Positions 25,715 through 35,579 are shown, counted from the stretch's first letter. The stretch: 64,000 nucleotides of DNA from Maritalea mobilis (GCF_004363175.1 NZ_SNYR01000001.1:1054001-1118000), one strand, 5' to 3'. Translations and numbers: made by a program. The notes: generated from the sequence alone by a model not told the origin.

Positions 25715-26628
25715 GACGCCACTCCTTCTTTCTGTGCTTTCGCAACCAAATTCAGTCCGCGTACGGTGAAATTTTCGTCCACATCGCACAGCGGATCAAT
25801 GCCAAATTCTTTAAATGCAGCTTGATAAATACCCATCAATTTCACGCCGCCAACAATCGCCACTTGTCCCGTGGCGAAACTGTCCATGCCCGATTTGATC
25901 TCCATGCCCATCAGCAAACCAGACAACATGGCTCGAGCTTCAAGGGGCGTCAGCCCGGTCAACAAGCTCTTGGCCCGCAAGCCAAACACCATATTGGTGA
26001 AATCCTGCGGCGCGGCCATTGCATCTTTGACGCCTTTGAGGAAGGCATCATCATCCCATCCCTCTTCAGCAACGCTTAGTCGCACCACGGATTGCTGTGA
26101 CAACAGATTAAACATCTCACCCGTCATATAGGTTTTAAACCCAGTGACTTGTGCAGACTTAATTTCCGCCCACTTTGAATGGGTGCCGGGCAAGATAATC
26201 GTGCCCTCAAAATCCGGATATTTTTCCAGCAAGCCGAAAATCTGGGTTTCTTCCCCGCGCATCACATCTGCCGGAGTGCTTTGGCAAAGACCGGGCACAA
26301 TCTGCACCTCAATGCGCGGGTCGCTGGTTGCTACCTTGGTGAGCTTTAACGCCCGATGCACATCAAATGGCACCTGCCCATAGGTTGCTTCTTGCCAGCC
26401 ACCACGCGCGCCAACCATACCGCATGCATAGATCGGCAACACCCGCTCCGCCGAGAGCCAGCGCGCAATCAACTCCAATAATGTTGGTTCAAACTCTTCA
26501 GGCTTTAGCTTGCCCATACCTTTGTCGCTGGCCAATTCACCCACAATACGCCCCTCTGCATCAATGGCGTAAGCGCGGACATTAGAAGTGCCCCAATCCA
26601 AGGCGATAAAATCAATTGCAGCGGTCAT
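25711..26628 (-). CDS. dgoK: 2-dehydro-3-deoxygalactonokinase
   Basis: This 305-residue sugar-acid kinase phosphorylates 2-dehydro-3-deoxygalactonate. The ASKHA-fold start A-L-D-W-G-T-S-N-V-R-A-Y, the segment I-L-P-G-T-H-S-K-W and the A-C-G-M-V-G motif match DgoK. It heads a three-gene operon with the aldolase, so the last two steps of D-galactonate/galactose breakdown (De Ley-Doudoroff route) are encoded here. The dehydratase, transporter and regulator are not in the window. Confidence 0.9.
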   Translation of the reverse strand: MTAAIDFIALDWGTSNVRAYAIDAEGRIVGELASDKGMGKLKPEEFEPTLLELIARWLSAERVLPIYACGMVGARGGWQEATYGQVPFDVHRALKLTKVATSDPRIEVQIVPGLCQSTPADVMRGEETQIFGLLEKYPDFEGTIILPGTHSKWAEIKSAQVTGFKTYMTGEMFNLLSQQSVVRLSVAEEGWDDDAFLKGVKDAMAAPQDFTNMVFGLRAKSLLTGLTPLEARAMLSGLLMGMEIKSGMDSFATGQVAIVGGVKLMGIYQAAFKEFGIDPLCDVDENFTVRGLNLVAKAQKEGVAS

Positions 26629-26680
26629 AAATAACTCCCCTGCACGTTATGCATCACTGAAAAAAATTTTCAAAGTCAAA

Positions 26681-26696
26681 AACAGAATATTCCGTT
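26681..26696. promoter_or_regulatory. near-perfect palindrome upstream of dgoK
   Basis: AAC-A-GAATATTC-C-GTT (26681-26696) is palindromic at 14 of 16 positions and lies 53-68 bases upstream of the dgoK start. The size and symmetry fit a dimeric repressor such as an IclR- or LacI-type protein, but no such regulator gene is nearby. Confidence 0.4.
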
Positions 26697-26709
26697 CCCC
26701 AAAAATTTA

Positions 26710-26743
26710 GGCCGCCCGCCTTCCCGAAGGAAAACGAGCGGCC
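26710..26743 (-). terminator. terminator of the peptide-binding protein gene
   Basis: On the minus strand GGCCGC (26743-26738) pairs with GCGGCC (26715-26710), with an inner CCTTC/GAAGG pairing, followed by TAAATTTTT. It lies 26 bases past the stop of the binding-protein gene and before the dgoK promoter. Confidence 0.6.
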
Positions 26744-26768
26744 CGCTCACGACAAATCCAGGGAGGGA

Positions 26769-28355
26769 TTAGTCTTTTTCTACGAGACGGTAGAACACAA
26801 AGTCAGATGTGGCACCGTTCACATACCCGCTTACATTTTCGCCCATCGCAACTTGATAAGAAGCTTGGAACATAATGATGATTGGGGATTTCTCTTGAAC
26901 GCGTTTCTGCAATTCAACGTACATTTCTTCACGTTTCGCAGGATCGCTTTCAGTCAAAGCCGCTTTGGTCATTTCGTTCAACTCAGCAGGTACGGCCCAT
27001 GCGTTACGCCATGTTGTGGTCGCAGCATATGAATCGTCTGAGTTGTCAGAGTTATAAGCAAAGGCTTTTGCGTTTGAGTGTGGGTCCATAAAGTCTGGGC
27101 CCCAATAAAGCAGCATGGCTTCGTGGCTACGCTCACGATATTTCGTGATCACTTGTGAGCCAGTGCCCGGAATGATCTCGAAATTGATGCCAGCGTCCGC
27201 AAAGCTTGCTTGCAAAGACTGAGCCATATCTGTGAAAGGCGCTGCGTTGATCACGTCCAAATCAACAGTGATTGGTGTTTCAATGCCAGCTTCTTCCAAG
27301 ATTTGCTTAGCTTTTGCAGGGTCATAGCTATATGGCGTTTCGTCATATGAGCCAGGGAAGCCTTTAGGCCAGAACGCCTGGTGAACTTCCATTTGACCTT
27401 TAATGATTGAGTTGGTCATGCCTTCATAGTCAACCAAGTAGCGTGCAGCTTCCCACACCGCTTCAGGTGTCAGGCTGTCTGTTTTTTGGTTGAATGACAA
27501 GAAGTGCACGGCAGCTTGTGGGAAAGTTTCAACTTTCACATCGCCGTCCAAACCGTCAACCTGATCAGGTGTCAAATTGCGGGCCATGTCCACATCGCCA
27601 GACTGAAGCAACAATTGCTGTGTCGCGCTTTCAGCAACGTGACGCAACAACACTGATTTCATCTTAGGCGCACCTTTGAAGTAATCTTCATTGGCTTCCA
27701 AACGCACCAATTCTGCAGGACGGTATAGGCCCAATTTGAACGGACCAGAGCCAGCTGAATTTGCATTCAACCAAGCATTGCCCATGTCGCCATCAACTTC
27801 ATTGGCCATAACCAATTCTTTGTCGACAACAGAAGCAGGACGCGCTGCCAAAACGTTCATTACGAACGCAGGTGAGAAATCGCCTGAATATTTAACAGTA
27901 ACTGTGCCGTCGCCTGCAGTGATCATCTCGTCCACATTCTCAGCAGTCCAGCCAAGTTGCGCCAAGATAAAGGCAGGTGTCAGGTTCAATTTGATCACGC
28001 GGCCCAATGAAAACGCAACGTCTTCAGCGCGAACTGGGTTGCCAGAATGGAACACAGCACCATCACGCAAATTGAAAACGATTGTTTTATTGTCAGCGTC
28101 GATTTCCCAGCTTTCCGCAAGGCCAGCAGCCAAAACAGTTGGGTCTTCGGCATCATATTGCACCAAACGATCATAGATGTTGGTGACCAATTCACCTGAG
28201 GTGAATTCGTAGGCCTGCGCAGGGTCAATCGCAACGATATCATCGATATTTTGCGCCACAACCAAAGCGTTGCCAGGCGTAGCAGCTTGGGCTGCACCCG
28301 CTGCCATAGGCAGGGTAAAGGCCGCTGCCAGCATTAAGGACTTGAGTAGTTTCAC
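26769..28355 (-). CDS. peptide-type ABC transporter substrate-binding protein
   Basis: This 528-residue periplasmic binding protein (SBP family 5, DppA/OppA type) has a signal peptide ending near A-G-A-A-Q-A (residue 24). Family features include Y-D-R-L-V near residue 60, N-L-R-D-G-A-V-F-H-S-G-N-P-V-R-A-E-D-V (about 95-113) and Y-S-Y-D-P-A-K-A-K-Q-I-L (about 345). It has a strong SD (GGAGGAAA). It lies after the XRE-cupin gene and on the opposite strand from the four transporter genes it must serve, so the system is split around the regulator. Confidence 0.88.
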   Translation of the reverse strand: MKLLKSLMLAAAFTLPMAAGAAQAATPGNALVVAQNIDDIVAIDPAQAYEFTSGELVTNIYDRLVQYDAEDPTVLAAGLAESWEIDADNKTIVFNLRDGAVFHSGNPVRAEDVAFSLGRVIKLNLTPAFILAQLGWTAENVDEMITAGDGTVTVKYSGDFSPAFVMNVLAARPASVVDKELVMANEVDGDMGNAWLNANSAGSGPFKLGLYRPAELVRLEANEDYFKGAPKMKSVLLRHVAESATQQLLLQSGDVDMARNLTPDQVDGLDGDVKVETFPQAAVHFLSFNQKTDSLTPEAVWEAARYLVDYEGMTNSIIKGQMEVHQAFWPKGFPGSYDETPYSYDPAKAKQILEEAGIETPITVDLDVINAAPFTDMAQSLQASFADAGINFEIIPGTGSQVITKYRERSHEAMLLYWGPDFMDPHSNAKAFAYNSDNSDDSYAATTTWRNAWAVPAELNEMTKAALTESDPAKREEMYVELQKRVQEKSPIIIMFQASYQVAMGENVSGYVNGATSDFVFYRLVEKD

Positions 28356-28402
28356 TTCCGTTTCCTCCTTTTGGTCTTTGCACCGTTGGGTGCAAATCCG
28401 GT

Positions 28403-29017
28403 TTACTTTTTCGCCATGCTCAGTTCACGAAAAAGGGTCAATGTGCCAGTCCAGATGATTTTTGCAGGTTCATCAAAGGGGTTGGACCAGCTATGTGGAA
28501 GCCCGCCGCGAAAATGCAAACTATCCCCCACGCCCAGCACATAGCGGGCATCAGCAAGTGTCTGCTCAATCTGGCCTTCCAGCATATAGATGATTTCTTC
28601 CCCTTCGTGGGACGCCACCTCAGACTGATAGCCCGGTGGTATCGTCAAAATCAGGGAAGACAATTCATTGGCGGGATGCTCAACAGCCAGTTTTTCATAA
28701 ACAACTGATGAGTCTCCGAATTGAAATTTGGCGCGGCTATTTCTGCGGGTAATGGCGTTTGTCGCCTTCGGCATGGAGACAAAATGTTCAATCTCCAACC
28801 CCAGCGCCAAAGCAATTTGGCCAAGCGTAGCAAGGCTTGGCACCGCATTTTCACGCTCAACTTGGCTCAGATAGCCTGCTGAAACCCCAGCGCGCTCGCC
28901 CAATTGCGTCAATGTGAGCTTCATGCGACGACGTTGTTCGCGAATCAAGCCCCCCACGGCAAATGTCTGTGACGCTGCGATATTCAAACTCGGCCTCCCG
29001 TTCCAAGCGTTTCTCAT
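28403..29017 (-). CDS. XRE-family regulator with C-terminal cupin
   Basis: This 204-residue repressor-type protein has an HTH (L-G-E-R-A-G-V-S-A-G-Y-L-S-Q-V-E-R) at residues 39-55 and a cupin domain in the C-terminal half (H-E-G-E-E-I-I-Y-M-L-E-G, then G-D-S-L-H-F-R-G-G-L-P-H-S). This PuuR/SutR-like layout usually senses a small molecule. It is divergent from the permease operon with a 113-base AT-rich gap and is read through into the binding-protein gene 47 bases downstream, so it can control both halves of the transporter. Confidence 0.85.
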   Translation of the reverse strand: MRNAWNGRPSLNIAASQTFAVGGLIREQRRRMKLTLTQLGERAGVSAGYLSQVERENAVPSLATLGQIALALGLEIEHFVSMPKATNAITRRNSRAKFQFGDSSVVYEKLAVEHPANELSSLILTIPPGYQSEVASHEGEEIIYMLEGQIEQTLADARYVLGVGDSLHFRGGLPHSWSNPFDEPAKIIWTGTLTLFRELSMAKK

Positions 29018-29130
29018 TAATAAAGTTATATACTATCAAAATAATTTTTGTATAGATAAAAAATGTTTGATTTTGGACTTTCTTCTATGCAAGTTTAGAA
29101 AAATTCCGAAAATTCTGGGGGAGTATATCC

Positions 29131-30198
29131 GTGTCTCAAACCGACACTGTCGATATTTCAGCACAAAGCTGGACCAATAATGTCTGGTTCAAAAGGTTGC
29201 TCACCATTGCACAATTTATATTTGTGCTGGTGCTGACCTTTCTTGGCCTCTTAGCCATTACCTTTTTCATCGGCAGGGTGATCCCGATTGATCCCGTGCT
29301 CGCTATCGTCGGCGACCGCGCCACCCAAGAACTCTATGATGCCACACGCGAAGCCATGGGGCTAGACCAACCCTTGGTGGTTCAGTTCTTCTCCTATGTG
29401 TTTGACGTGTTCCGTGGCGATCTGGGCAACTCCGCATCCACAGGCCGTTTGGTGATTGAAGATTTGAAACGCGTATTCCCCGCAACTTTGGAAATGGCCA
29501 CCATCGGCATTTTCATCGGTGTATTGCTGGGCGTACCAATGGGCGTTTTGTCTGCGGCAAATGAAGGCAAATGGGTGGACCAAGTGTTCCGCGTGCTCGG
29601 CCTTGTGGGCTATTCGGTGCCCGCCTTCTGGCTCGGTCTTGTAGGCCTTGCCTTGTTTTACGGCAATCTTGGCTGGGTTGCTGGACCCGGCCGTATCGGC
29701 ATTTTCTATGAGGGCATTGTGACCCCAGTCACAGGCCTCATTCTCGTGGACAGTGTACTCCAAGGGGAATGGGAAATTTTCTATGACGCCATCCATCACT
29801 TGGTGCTACCGGCCTCGATCTTGGGCTTTTTCTCCCTCGCCTATATTGCCCGGATGACCCGCTCTTTCATGCTGGACCAGCTCAGCCAAGAATTTGTGAC
29901 CACTGCCCGCGTCAAAGGCGTGCCAGAATATAAAGTGATCTGGAAACATGCGTTCTTGCCGATCCGCGTGCCGCTGATCACGGTGATCGGCCTGTCTTAC
30001 GCCGGCCTACTGGAAGGCTCGGTGATGATCGAAACCGTGTTCTCCTGGCCCGGCATTGGTAACTACCTCACCGTGGCGCTGCTCAATGCGGATATGAATG
30101 CCGTGCTTGGCGCAACATTGGTGATTGGTGCCGTGTTTATTTTCATCAACAAAATCTCTGACGTGCTGTACCGCGTCCTAGACCCAAGAAGCCGGTAA
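29131..30198 (+). CDS. peptide ABC transporter permease (DppB-like)
   Basis: This 355-residue inner-membrane permease has six to seven helices and the EAA-type loop facing the ATPases (A-R-V-K-G-V-P-E-Y-K-V-I-W-K-H-A-F-L-P). The C-terminal L-L-E-G-S-V-M-I-E-T-V-F-S-W-P-G-I-G is a DppB hallmark. The start is GTG at 29131, preceded by GGGGGAG. It is longer at the N terminus than E. coli DppB (339) by a polar leader. It is the first gene of the four-gene + strand operon. Confidence 0.87.
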   Translation: MSQTDTVDISAQSWTNNVWFKRLLTIAQFIFVLVLTFLGLLAITFFIGRVIPIDPVLAIVGDRATQELYDATREAMGLDQPLVVQFFSYVFDVFRGDLGNSASTGRLVIEDLKRVFPATLEMATIGIFIGVLLGVPMGVLSAANEGKWVDQVFRVLGLVGYSVPAFWLGLVGLALFYGNLGWVAGPGRIGIFYEGIVTPVTGLILVDSVLQGEWEIFYDAIHHLVLPASILGFFSLAYIARMTRSFMLDQLSQEFVTTARVKGVPEYKVIWKHAFLPIRVPLITVIGLSYAGLLEGSVMIETVFSWPGIGNYLTVALLNADMNAVLGATLVIGAVFIFINKISDVLYRVLDPRSR

Positions 30199-30209
30199 GG
30201 AGCCATAAA

Positions 30210-31115
30210 ATGAGCAATATGACTGAATGGCTTTTATCCGACAGCCCTACCTCCAAAGGCCAAGCTTTTGCGGGCCGTGCATGGCGCATGTGGCTATCGC
30301 TTTTGGGCAACCCGTTGGCCATCACCGGCTTAATTATCGTGGTGGTTTTGGTGCTGATGGCTGCGTTTGCGCCCATCATCGCACCTTATTCACCAGTTGG
30401 CCAAGATCTGCAAAACCGCCTTTTGCCGCCAAGCTGGCAGCACTGGATGGGCACCGATGAACTAGGCCGCGATATTTTCTCACGCGTGGTGCATGGCTCT
30501 CGCCTCACCCTGATGATCGTGCTGCTCGTTGCAGCAATTTCAGCACCGTTGGGCCTGTTGATCGGCGCCATCTCCGGCTATTTCGGCGGCTGGGTGGATA
30601 AGGTGATGATGGGCATCACCGACATCTTCTTGTCTATGCCAAAATTGATTATGGCGCTGGCCTTTGTGGCGGCGCTTGGGCCGGGCATTGAAAATGCGAT
30701 TATCGCCATTGCCATCACCGCATGGCCCGCCTATGCGCGGATTGCACGGGCAGAAACGCTAACCTTCCGCAATGCCGAATTTATCGATGCAATCAAATTG
30801 CAGGGCGCCTCACCTGCCCGCATCATCATCAATCACGTGCTACCACTCTGTACCTCATCTATGATCGTTCGGGTGACCTTAGACATGGCAGGCATTATTC
30901 TGACGGCGGCAGGCTTGGGCTTTTTGGGCCTTGGCGCACAACCCCCATTGCCAGAATGGGGTGCCATGATCTCTCGTGGTCGTGCCTTTATTCTGGACCA
31001 ATGGTGGGTGGCCACAATGCCCGGTTTTGCCATCATTGTCGTATCTTTGGGTTTCTGCTTCTTGGGCGATGGCCTGCGCGACATTCTTGACCCGAAAAAT
31101 GAGGGTAAATCATGA
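30210..31115 (+). CDS. peptide ABC transporter permease (DppC-like)
   Basis: This 301-residue permease pairs with the preceding DppB-like protein. It has the N-terminal OppC segment (L-A-I-T-G-L-I-I-V-V-V-L), H-W-M-G-T-D-E-L-G-R-D-I-F-S-R near residue 85, an EAA loop (R-N-A-E-F-I-D-A-I-K-L-Q-G-A-S) and the closing F-L-G-D-G-L-R-D-I-L-D-P. It is separated from dppB by 11 bases and overlaps the next gene by 4. Confidence 0.88.
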   Translation: MSNMTEWLLSDSPTSKGQAFAGRAWRMWLSLLGNPLAITGLIIVVVLVLMAAFAPIIAPYSPVGQDLQNRLLPPSWQHWMGTDELGRDIFSRVVHGSRLTLMIVLLVAAISAPLGLLIGAISGYFGGWVDKVMMGITDIFLSMPKLIMALAFVAALGPGIENAIIAIAITAWPAYARIARAETLTFRNAEFIDAIKLQGASPARIIINHVLPLCTSSMIVRVTLDMAGIILTAAGLGFLGLGAQPPLPEWGAMISRGRAFILDQWWVATMPGFAIIVVSLGFCFLGDGLRDILDPKNEGKS

Positions 31116-31948
31116 GCCAGAAACTTCTCGAAATCGAAGATTTGCGCGTCACTTTCCCCACGCACCAAGGCGATGTGGAAGTGGTCAAAGGCATCAGTTT
31201 TGATCTCGGCCGCGAGCGGCTGGCGATTGTGGGCGAAAGCGGTTCCGGCAAATCCATGACGGGCCGCTCAATCCTCAAACTGATCCGTTCACCGGGCCGA
31301 GTGACCGCAAAAAAGTTCATGTTTGATGGCATTGATCTGAACAAGCAAAGCGAACGGCAAATGCGCCAATTGCGCGGCGCCCGCATCTCCATGGTGATGC
31401 AGGATCCCAAATTCTCGCTCAATCCGGTCCTGACCATTCAAGACCAGATTGCTGAAGCGCTGCGCACGCACCAAAAGCTCACCAAAAAGGAGCTGGATGA
31501 AAAGGTGCTGCATATGCTTGACCAAGTGCGCATCAATGATCCGGCACGCGTGGCCAAGCTTTATCCGCACGAAGTGTCGGGCGGCATGGGCCAGCGCATC
31601 ATGATCGCCATGATGCTGATCCCCGAACCCGACTTGCTGATTGCGGATGAGCCAACATCTGCGTTGGACGTTTCAGTGCAGGCGCAAGTGCTCGATTTGA
31701 TCGACAATCTGATTCAAGAAAAGGGCATGGGCCTTATTCTGATCAGCCACGATTTGAACCTCGTCGCCAACTATGCGGACCGGGTGCTGGTGATGAATTC
31801 AGGTGAGATTGTGGAACAATGCAACGCCAGTGAATTGCAAAATGCCACCCACCCTTACACCCAAGGTTTGCTGGCCGCGATGCCGCGCATCGACGAAACG
31901 CGCGAAGAGCTACCTACCCTTGATCGAACACAATGGGCTGCAACATGA
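31112..31948 (+). CDS. peptide ABC transporter ATPase (DppD-like)
   Basis: This 278-residue ATPase has Walker [10 protein letters not shown], signature V-S-G-G-M-G-Q-R and Walker B L-L-I-A-D-E-P-T. It is about 50 residues shorter than E. coli DppD because it lacks the cysteine-rich C-terminal extension that binds an Fe-S cluster in that protein. ATGA overlaps at both ends couple it to DppC and DppF. Confidence 0.87.
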   Translation: MSQKLLEIEDLRVTFPTHQGDVEVVKGISFDLGRERLAIVGESGSGKSMTGRSILKLIRSPGRVTAKKFMFDGIDLNKQSERQMRQLRGARISMVMQDPKFSLNPVLTIQDQIAEALRTHQKLTKKELDEKVLHMLDQVRINDPARVAKLYPHEVSGGMGQRIMIAMMLIPEPDLLIADEPTSALDVSVQAQVLDLIDNLIQEKGMGLILISHDLNLVANYADRVLVMNSGEIVEQCNASELQNATHPYTQGLLAAMPRIDETREELPTLDRTQWAAT

Positions 31949-32688
31949 GTGCTATTGAATTAAACAATCTCAACATCGCTTATTCGTCCGTGCAGGTGGT
32001 GCATGGCGCCAGCTTGACGGTCAATGAAGGCGAAAGCTTTGCCCTTGTGGGCGAAAGTGGCTCTGGCAAGTCCACCATTTTGAAGGCCATCTGCGGCTTG
32101 AATGATGAATGGACCGGCGAGATCAAACTCTATGGCGAAAAAGTTGACCCGCGCAATCGTGCCGATATTTCCCGCATCTCGCAGATGGTATTTCAAGACC
32201 CCTATGGGTCATTGCATCCGCGTAAGACTGTGGACACCACATTGAGTGAACCCTTGGCCATTCATGGCATTAAAGACAATGGTGACCGCGTGGTGGAAAT
32301 GCTCAATGCGGTGGGGCTGGACCAGCGCTATCGCTTCCGCTTCCCGCACCAAATGTCTGGCGGTCAACGCCAGCGGGTTGCCATTGCACGCGCCTTGATG
32401 CTGAAGCCAAAATTGATGCTGCTGGACGAACCAACGTCAGCGCTCGACGTATCCGTGCAAGCGGAGATTTTGAACCTGCTCAAACAATTGCGCAAAGATC
32501 AAAATCTAACCTATTTGCTGGTTACCCACGATTTGCCTGTCGTTTCGTTCCTATGCGATCGGCTGGCCGTGATGAAAAAGGGCAAGATCGTTGAAATCGC
32601 TACACGCGACCAATTGGCCAAAGGCGAATTTAACGACGCCTATTCGCAAGAGCTTTATCACGCCAGCAAGCACGAATATGTAGCGTAA
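31945..32688 (+). CDS. peptide ABC transporter ATPase (DppF-like)
   Basis: This second ATPase of the importer has 247 residues from the ATG at 31945. Walker A is GESGSGKST, the Q-loop lies in Q-M-V-F-Q-D-P-Y-G-S-L-H-P-R, the signature is M-S-G-G-Q-R-Q-R-V and Walker [13 protein letters not shown]. An in-frame ATG 4 codons upstream (31933) exists, but 31945 gives the ATGA overlap seen throughout this operon. A strong terminator follows. Confidence 0.87.
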   Translation: MSAIELNNLNIAYSSVQVVHGASLTVNEGESFALVGESGSGKSTILKAICGLNDEWTGEIKLYGEKVDPRNRADISRISQMVFQDPYGSLHPRKTVDTTLSEPLAIHGIKDNGDRVVEMLNAVGLDQRYRFRFPHQMSGGQRQRVAIARALMLKPKLMLLDEPTSALDVSVQAEILNLLKQLRKDQNLTYLLVTHDLPVVSFLCDRLAVMKKGKIVEIATRDQLAKGEFNDAYSQELYHASKHEYVA

Positions 32689-32700
32689 TGCACATAAAAA

Positions 32701-32720
32701 AGGCGGCCAACTGGCCGCCT
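32701..32720 (+). terminator. rho-independent terminator after the peptide permease operon
   Basis: AGGCGGCC-AACT-GGCCGCCT forms an 8-base GC-rich stem followed by TTTTTCTT and preceded by AAAAA. The flanking A-run and T-run allow it to work in both directions, also for the convergent chemoreceptor gene. Confidence 0.85.
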
Positions 32721-32749
32721 TTTTCTTGGATTTATAAACGTATTTTGAC

Positions 32750-35047
32750 CTAGAACTCTTTCCAGTCCGGATCAATATCCATTGCCGCATTCCCATCATA
32801 GGCAGGAGCTGGCGCAGCTTTTGGCGCGGGCGCTTTCGCTTCTTGACGCGGGGCCTGCTTTTTCGGCGCTACATCAACAGCCTTCACACTCATATTCTCG
32901 TCAATCTTGAACACGGCCACGATGCGATCTAGCTCTTCAGCCTGACCTTCGGTCTGTTCAATTGCCGCATTGGTTTCTTCAACCAGCGCCGCATTGTGCT
33001 GGGTGGTTTCATCCATATCGCGTACGGCTTGATTGATCTCGCCAATCGAATTGGCCTGTGCCCGGCTCTTATCCGCAATCGACACCATCAACTCATTGTT
33101 GGAGCGTGCGGCTTCAAGCATCGACTCTAGGTTAGAGGCAGCTTCTGCCACCAGTTTGGTGCCATCGCCAACTTCGGCTACAGACTGTTCAATTAACTTC
33201 TTCACATCAGCAGATGCATTGGCAGCACTTTGCGCCAAGCGCCGCACTTCGACGGCCACAACCGCAAAGCCTTTACCCGCTTCACCAGCGCGCGCAGCTT
33301 CAACCGAAGCGTTCAAGGCCAGCAAGTTGGTTTGGAAGGCAATGTCATCAATCATGCCAATGATTTTCGAAATCTCATTAGATGAGGTGGTGATCCGCTC
33401 CATCGCCTTATTGGCCTGACGCATCACTTCGCCGCCCTCTTCCGCTGTTTGGCGAACTTTTTCGGCATTGGTGCTGGCGTCAGAAGCTTCCTGTGCATTT
33501 TCCAACACGGTGTTGGACAATTGCTCCATCGCAGCAGATGTTTCCTCAATGGTTGCCGCCTGGCGGGTTGTCCGGTCTGACAAATCATTGGCGCCAGACA
33601 AAATCTCGCTGGTGGCCACTTTCAGTTGACGCGACGTGCTGCGCAGGCGCGAAATGACGTCGGCCAACTTGTCGCCCACTTCATTCGTGTCGTTTTTCAA
33701 CTGCAAAAATGCACCGTGATATTCACCCTGCACTCGCTGGGTCAAATCGGTGTTGGCCAAAGACGCCAAGACGCGACCAACTTCTGTGATGCCCTGATCC
33801 ACAGTCTCCACAAGGCTGTTCACACCGTGAGCCAAATTGTTCAATTCAGCGTCTGGGAATTCTTTATCCACGCGCAATGAGAAATCGCCCATCACCGCCG
33901 CATCAACCACATCACCAAACGAAGCCCCCAATTCCCGCATCATTTCCGCACGCTCACGAATGCGATTATCAGCAGCAATTTTCTCTTCTTCGGTCATTTC
34001 GGTAATGCGATGACCATTGGCGCGGAACACCTCAACAGCACGCGCCATATCGCCGATTTCGTCCTCACGTTCGCCAAAGCCCACTTCCACATCATAATCA
34101 CCGCCAGCAATTTCCTTCATGCCTTTGGTCATGGATTTCAATGGGCCGGTGATGACTTTTTGGAACACAAGAAAGATCACGCCAACAGCAACCAAAGCCG
34201 CAAAGATTGTCGCAATCACCGCGTCGCGGCGGCTCTCATTCAATGGTGCAAACACAACGCCTTTATCCACCACAACGCCCACATACCAATCAACGGCTGG
34301 CAAATCAGAGATCTTGTTGAAGCCAATAAAGCTTGGGGTGCCCGCATCATCAACATCTTGAATGCTACCATCAAATGCCAACCCTTCAGTGCCGAACACG
34401 TCGTTCACGGGCTGGCCAATCGCGTCTGCATTTGAATGGATAATCACATTGCCATCGCCGGAAGCCAAGAATGCATAAGTGCCGTTATGATTCACGTCCG
34501 CCAGCATGTCAGCAATGGTGTTGATGGTGAAATCGCCGCCGATCACACCTTTGATCTTGTTGCCCGCCAATACGGGCGAAGCAACCGTTACGGTGAGATT
34601 GCCAGTCGATGCATCTTGATAAGGCTCGGTCAATGCCGTGGCTTGATTGCTCGCAACATCTTGATACCAAGGCCGCCGCCGTGGATCATAATCCGCTGGC
34701 AAATCTTGCGGTGGGTGGATCATAAAGTTGCCCGTGGCGTCTTCACCAAAATAAACCGCGTTAAACTTTTCCTCCAAGATCTTATATTTAAGCTCATTGG
34801 TGGCATCAGCTTCAGCATCGAGCCCCGCAATTTTCTCGGCTTGCAGCTCAACCAATAAGGTCCGCTCTTCAAACCAAGCTGACACGCGATCACTCATGCT
34901 TGCGCCGACGGAAGCAATTTCCTCGCGCATCGTGGCCTCAGCCTGCGCGCTGCGATTCACATCCAAAAAAACGGCAAATGCAGTAAAACATACGACAACT
35001 ACGCCTACGGTTGCGAGCATCGCCTTTGTTGCAACACCTAATTTCAT
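32750..35047 (-). CDS. methyl-accepting chemotaxis protein, dCache_1 amino-acid type
   Basis: This 765-residue chemoreceptor has an N-terminal helix (about 10-30), a periplasmic dCache domain, a second helix near 280-300, HAMP, and a signalling hairpin with the conserved tip [12 protein letters not shown]. The dCache domain keeps Y120, R123-R125, W127, Y128, Y143, D145 and D172, closely matching the amino-acid-binding motif of PctA (R126, W128, Y129, D173). The last residues are D-W-K-E-F, an xWxxF tether for CheR after a Pro/Ala-rich linker. The ATG at 35047 follows GGAGAG; a TTG five codons earlier is less likely. Confidence 0.9.
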   Translation of the reverse strand: MKLGVATKAMLATVGVVVVCFTAFAVFLDVNRSAQAEATMREEIASVGASMSDRVSAWFEERTLLVELQAEKIAGLDAEADATNELKYKILEEKFNAVYFGEDATGNFMIHPPQDLPADYDPRRRPWYQDVASNQATALTEPYQDASTGNLTVTVASPVLAGNKIKGVIGGDFTINTIADMLADVNHNGTYAFLASGDGNVIIHSNADAIGQPVNDVFGTEGLAFDGSIQDVDDAGTPSFIGFNKISDLPAVDWYVGVVVDKGVVFAPLNESRRDAVIATIFAALVAVGVIFLVFQKVITGPLKSMTKGMKEIAGGDYDVEVGFGEREDEIGDMARAVEVFRANGHRITEMTEEEKIAADNRIRERAEMMRELGASFGDVVDAAVMGDFSLRVDKEFPDAELNNLAHGVNSLVETVDQGITEVGRVLASLANTDLTQRVQGEYHGAFLQLKNDTNEVGDKLADVISRLRSTSRQLKVATSEILSGANDLSDRTTRQAATIEETSAAMEQLSNTVLENAQEASDASTNAEKVRQTAEEGGEVMRQANKAMERITTSSNEISKIIGMIDDIAFQTNLLALNASVEAARAGEAGKGFAVVAVEVRRLAQSAANASADVKKLIEQSVAEVGDGTKLVAEAASNLESMLEAARSNNELMVSIADKSRAQANSIGEINQAVRDMDETTQHNAALVEETNAAIEQTEGQAEELDRIVAVFKIDENMSVKAVDVAPKKQAPRQEAKAPAPKAAPAPAYDGNAAMDIDPDWKEF

Positions 35048-35168
35048 GCTGGCACTCTCCAAATCAAGATAACCCTCAAGCTATTGTGCTAAAAGGGCAT
35101 TGAATCTGCAGAATTACACAGGTTTGTTAAGATAAGATTTCCTTAAATAAAGTCGTTCACGCCATATA

Positions 35169-35181
35169 TTGGTTGAACCAA
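35169..35181. promoter_or_regulatory. perfect palindrome in the MCP-luxR gap
   Basis: TTGGTT-G-AACCAA is a perfect 6+1+6 inverted repeat 122 bases upstream of the chemoreceptor start. It is a possible operator for either divergent gene; it does not match a lux box in length. No regulator can be assigned. Confidence 0.35.
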
Positions 35182-35517
35182 GTCTATCTTACTCCCGTTG
35201 CTTGGATAGAAACGATTGCGAAATCAAACAGTTTCAACCGCAAGTTATAAGTTGCAAAATATTGAATGAAACATGCTGTTTATAAGTTCATCTCTTCGTT
35301 CTCACACAAGAATTTATCATCATTATTTTAGTCGATTTTCGCTCCATATCCGCTGAAATTTCTTATTCAAAATCTCAATAATTTTACTTTGCACACACTA
35401 AATCTGTTCTTTTAATCCACTGATTATACAGATTGAATGCAACTTCAAACCCATCTAAATTATTGAATATAATGACAAATTTTTGATGCAATTTTATGAA
35501 AATGGTTACATCAGCCA

Positions 35518-35572
35518 TTGACAAAATTTTCCTGATCATTTGGTATATTCTACAGGCATCACCGAAAAAGGG
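35518..35572 (+). promoter_or_regulatory. promoter and ribosome-binding site of luxR
   Basis: TTGACA at 35518-35523 is a perfect -35; TATATT at 35544-35549 is the nearest good -10, although the 20-base spacer is long (TGGTAT at 17 bases is the alternative). AAAGGG ends at 35572, 7 bases before a GTG at 35580. Together they favour GTG as the start of LuxR. Confidence 0.45.
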
Positions 35573-35579
35573 TTCTGGC

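Larger units (their letters stand above)
35048..35579. other. AT-rich divergent intergenic region between MCP and luxR genes
   Basis: About 530 bases carry no convincing gene and are clearly more AT-rich than the surroundings. Visible items are a perfect palindrome (35169-35181) and a TTGACA promoter-like element (35518) just before luxR. The in-frame ATG at 35496 would extend LuxR by 28 residues of atypical sequence and lacks an SD. Confidence 0.5.

Noticed and set aside
29094-29117. TTTAGAA-AAA-TTC... upstream of the peptide permease operon as an Irr box
   Set aside because: The right half (TTCCGAA) matches only part of TTCTAAA and the operon has no iron-related gene.
35496-35579. ATG at 35496 as the start of the LuxR gene
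   Set aside because: No SD precedes it, the extra 28 residues are hydrophobic and unlike LuxR proteins, and a TTGACA element lies inside this stretch. It remains possible.
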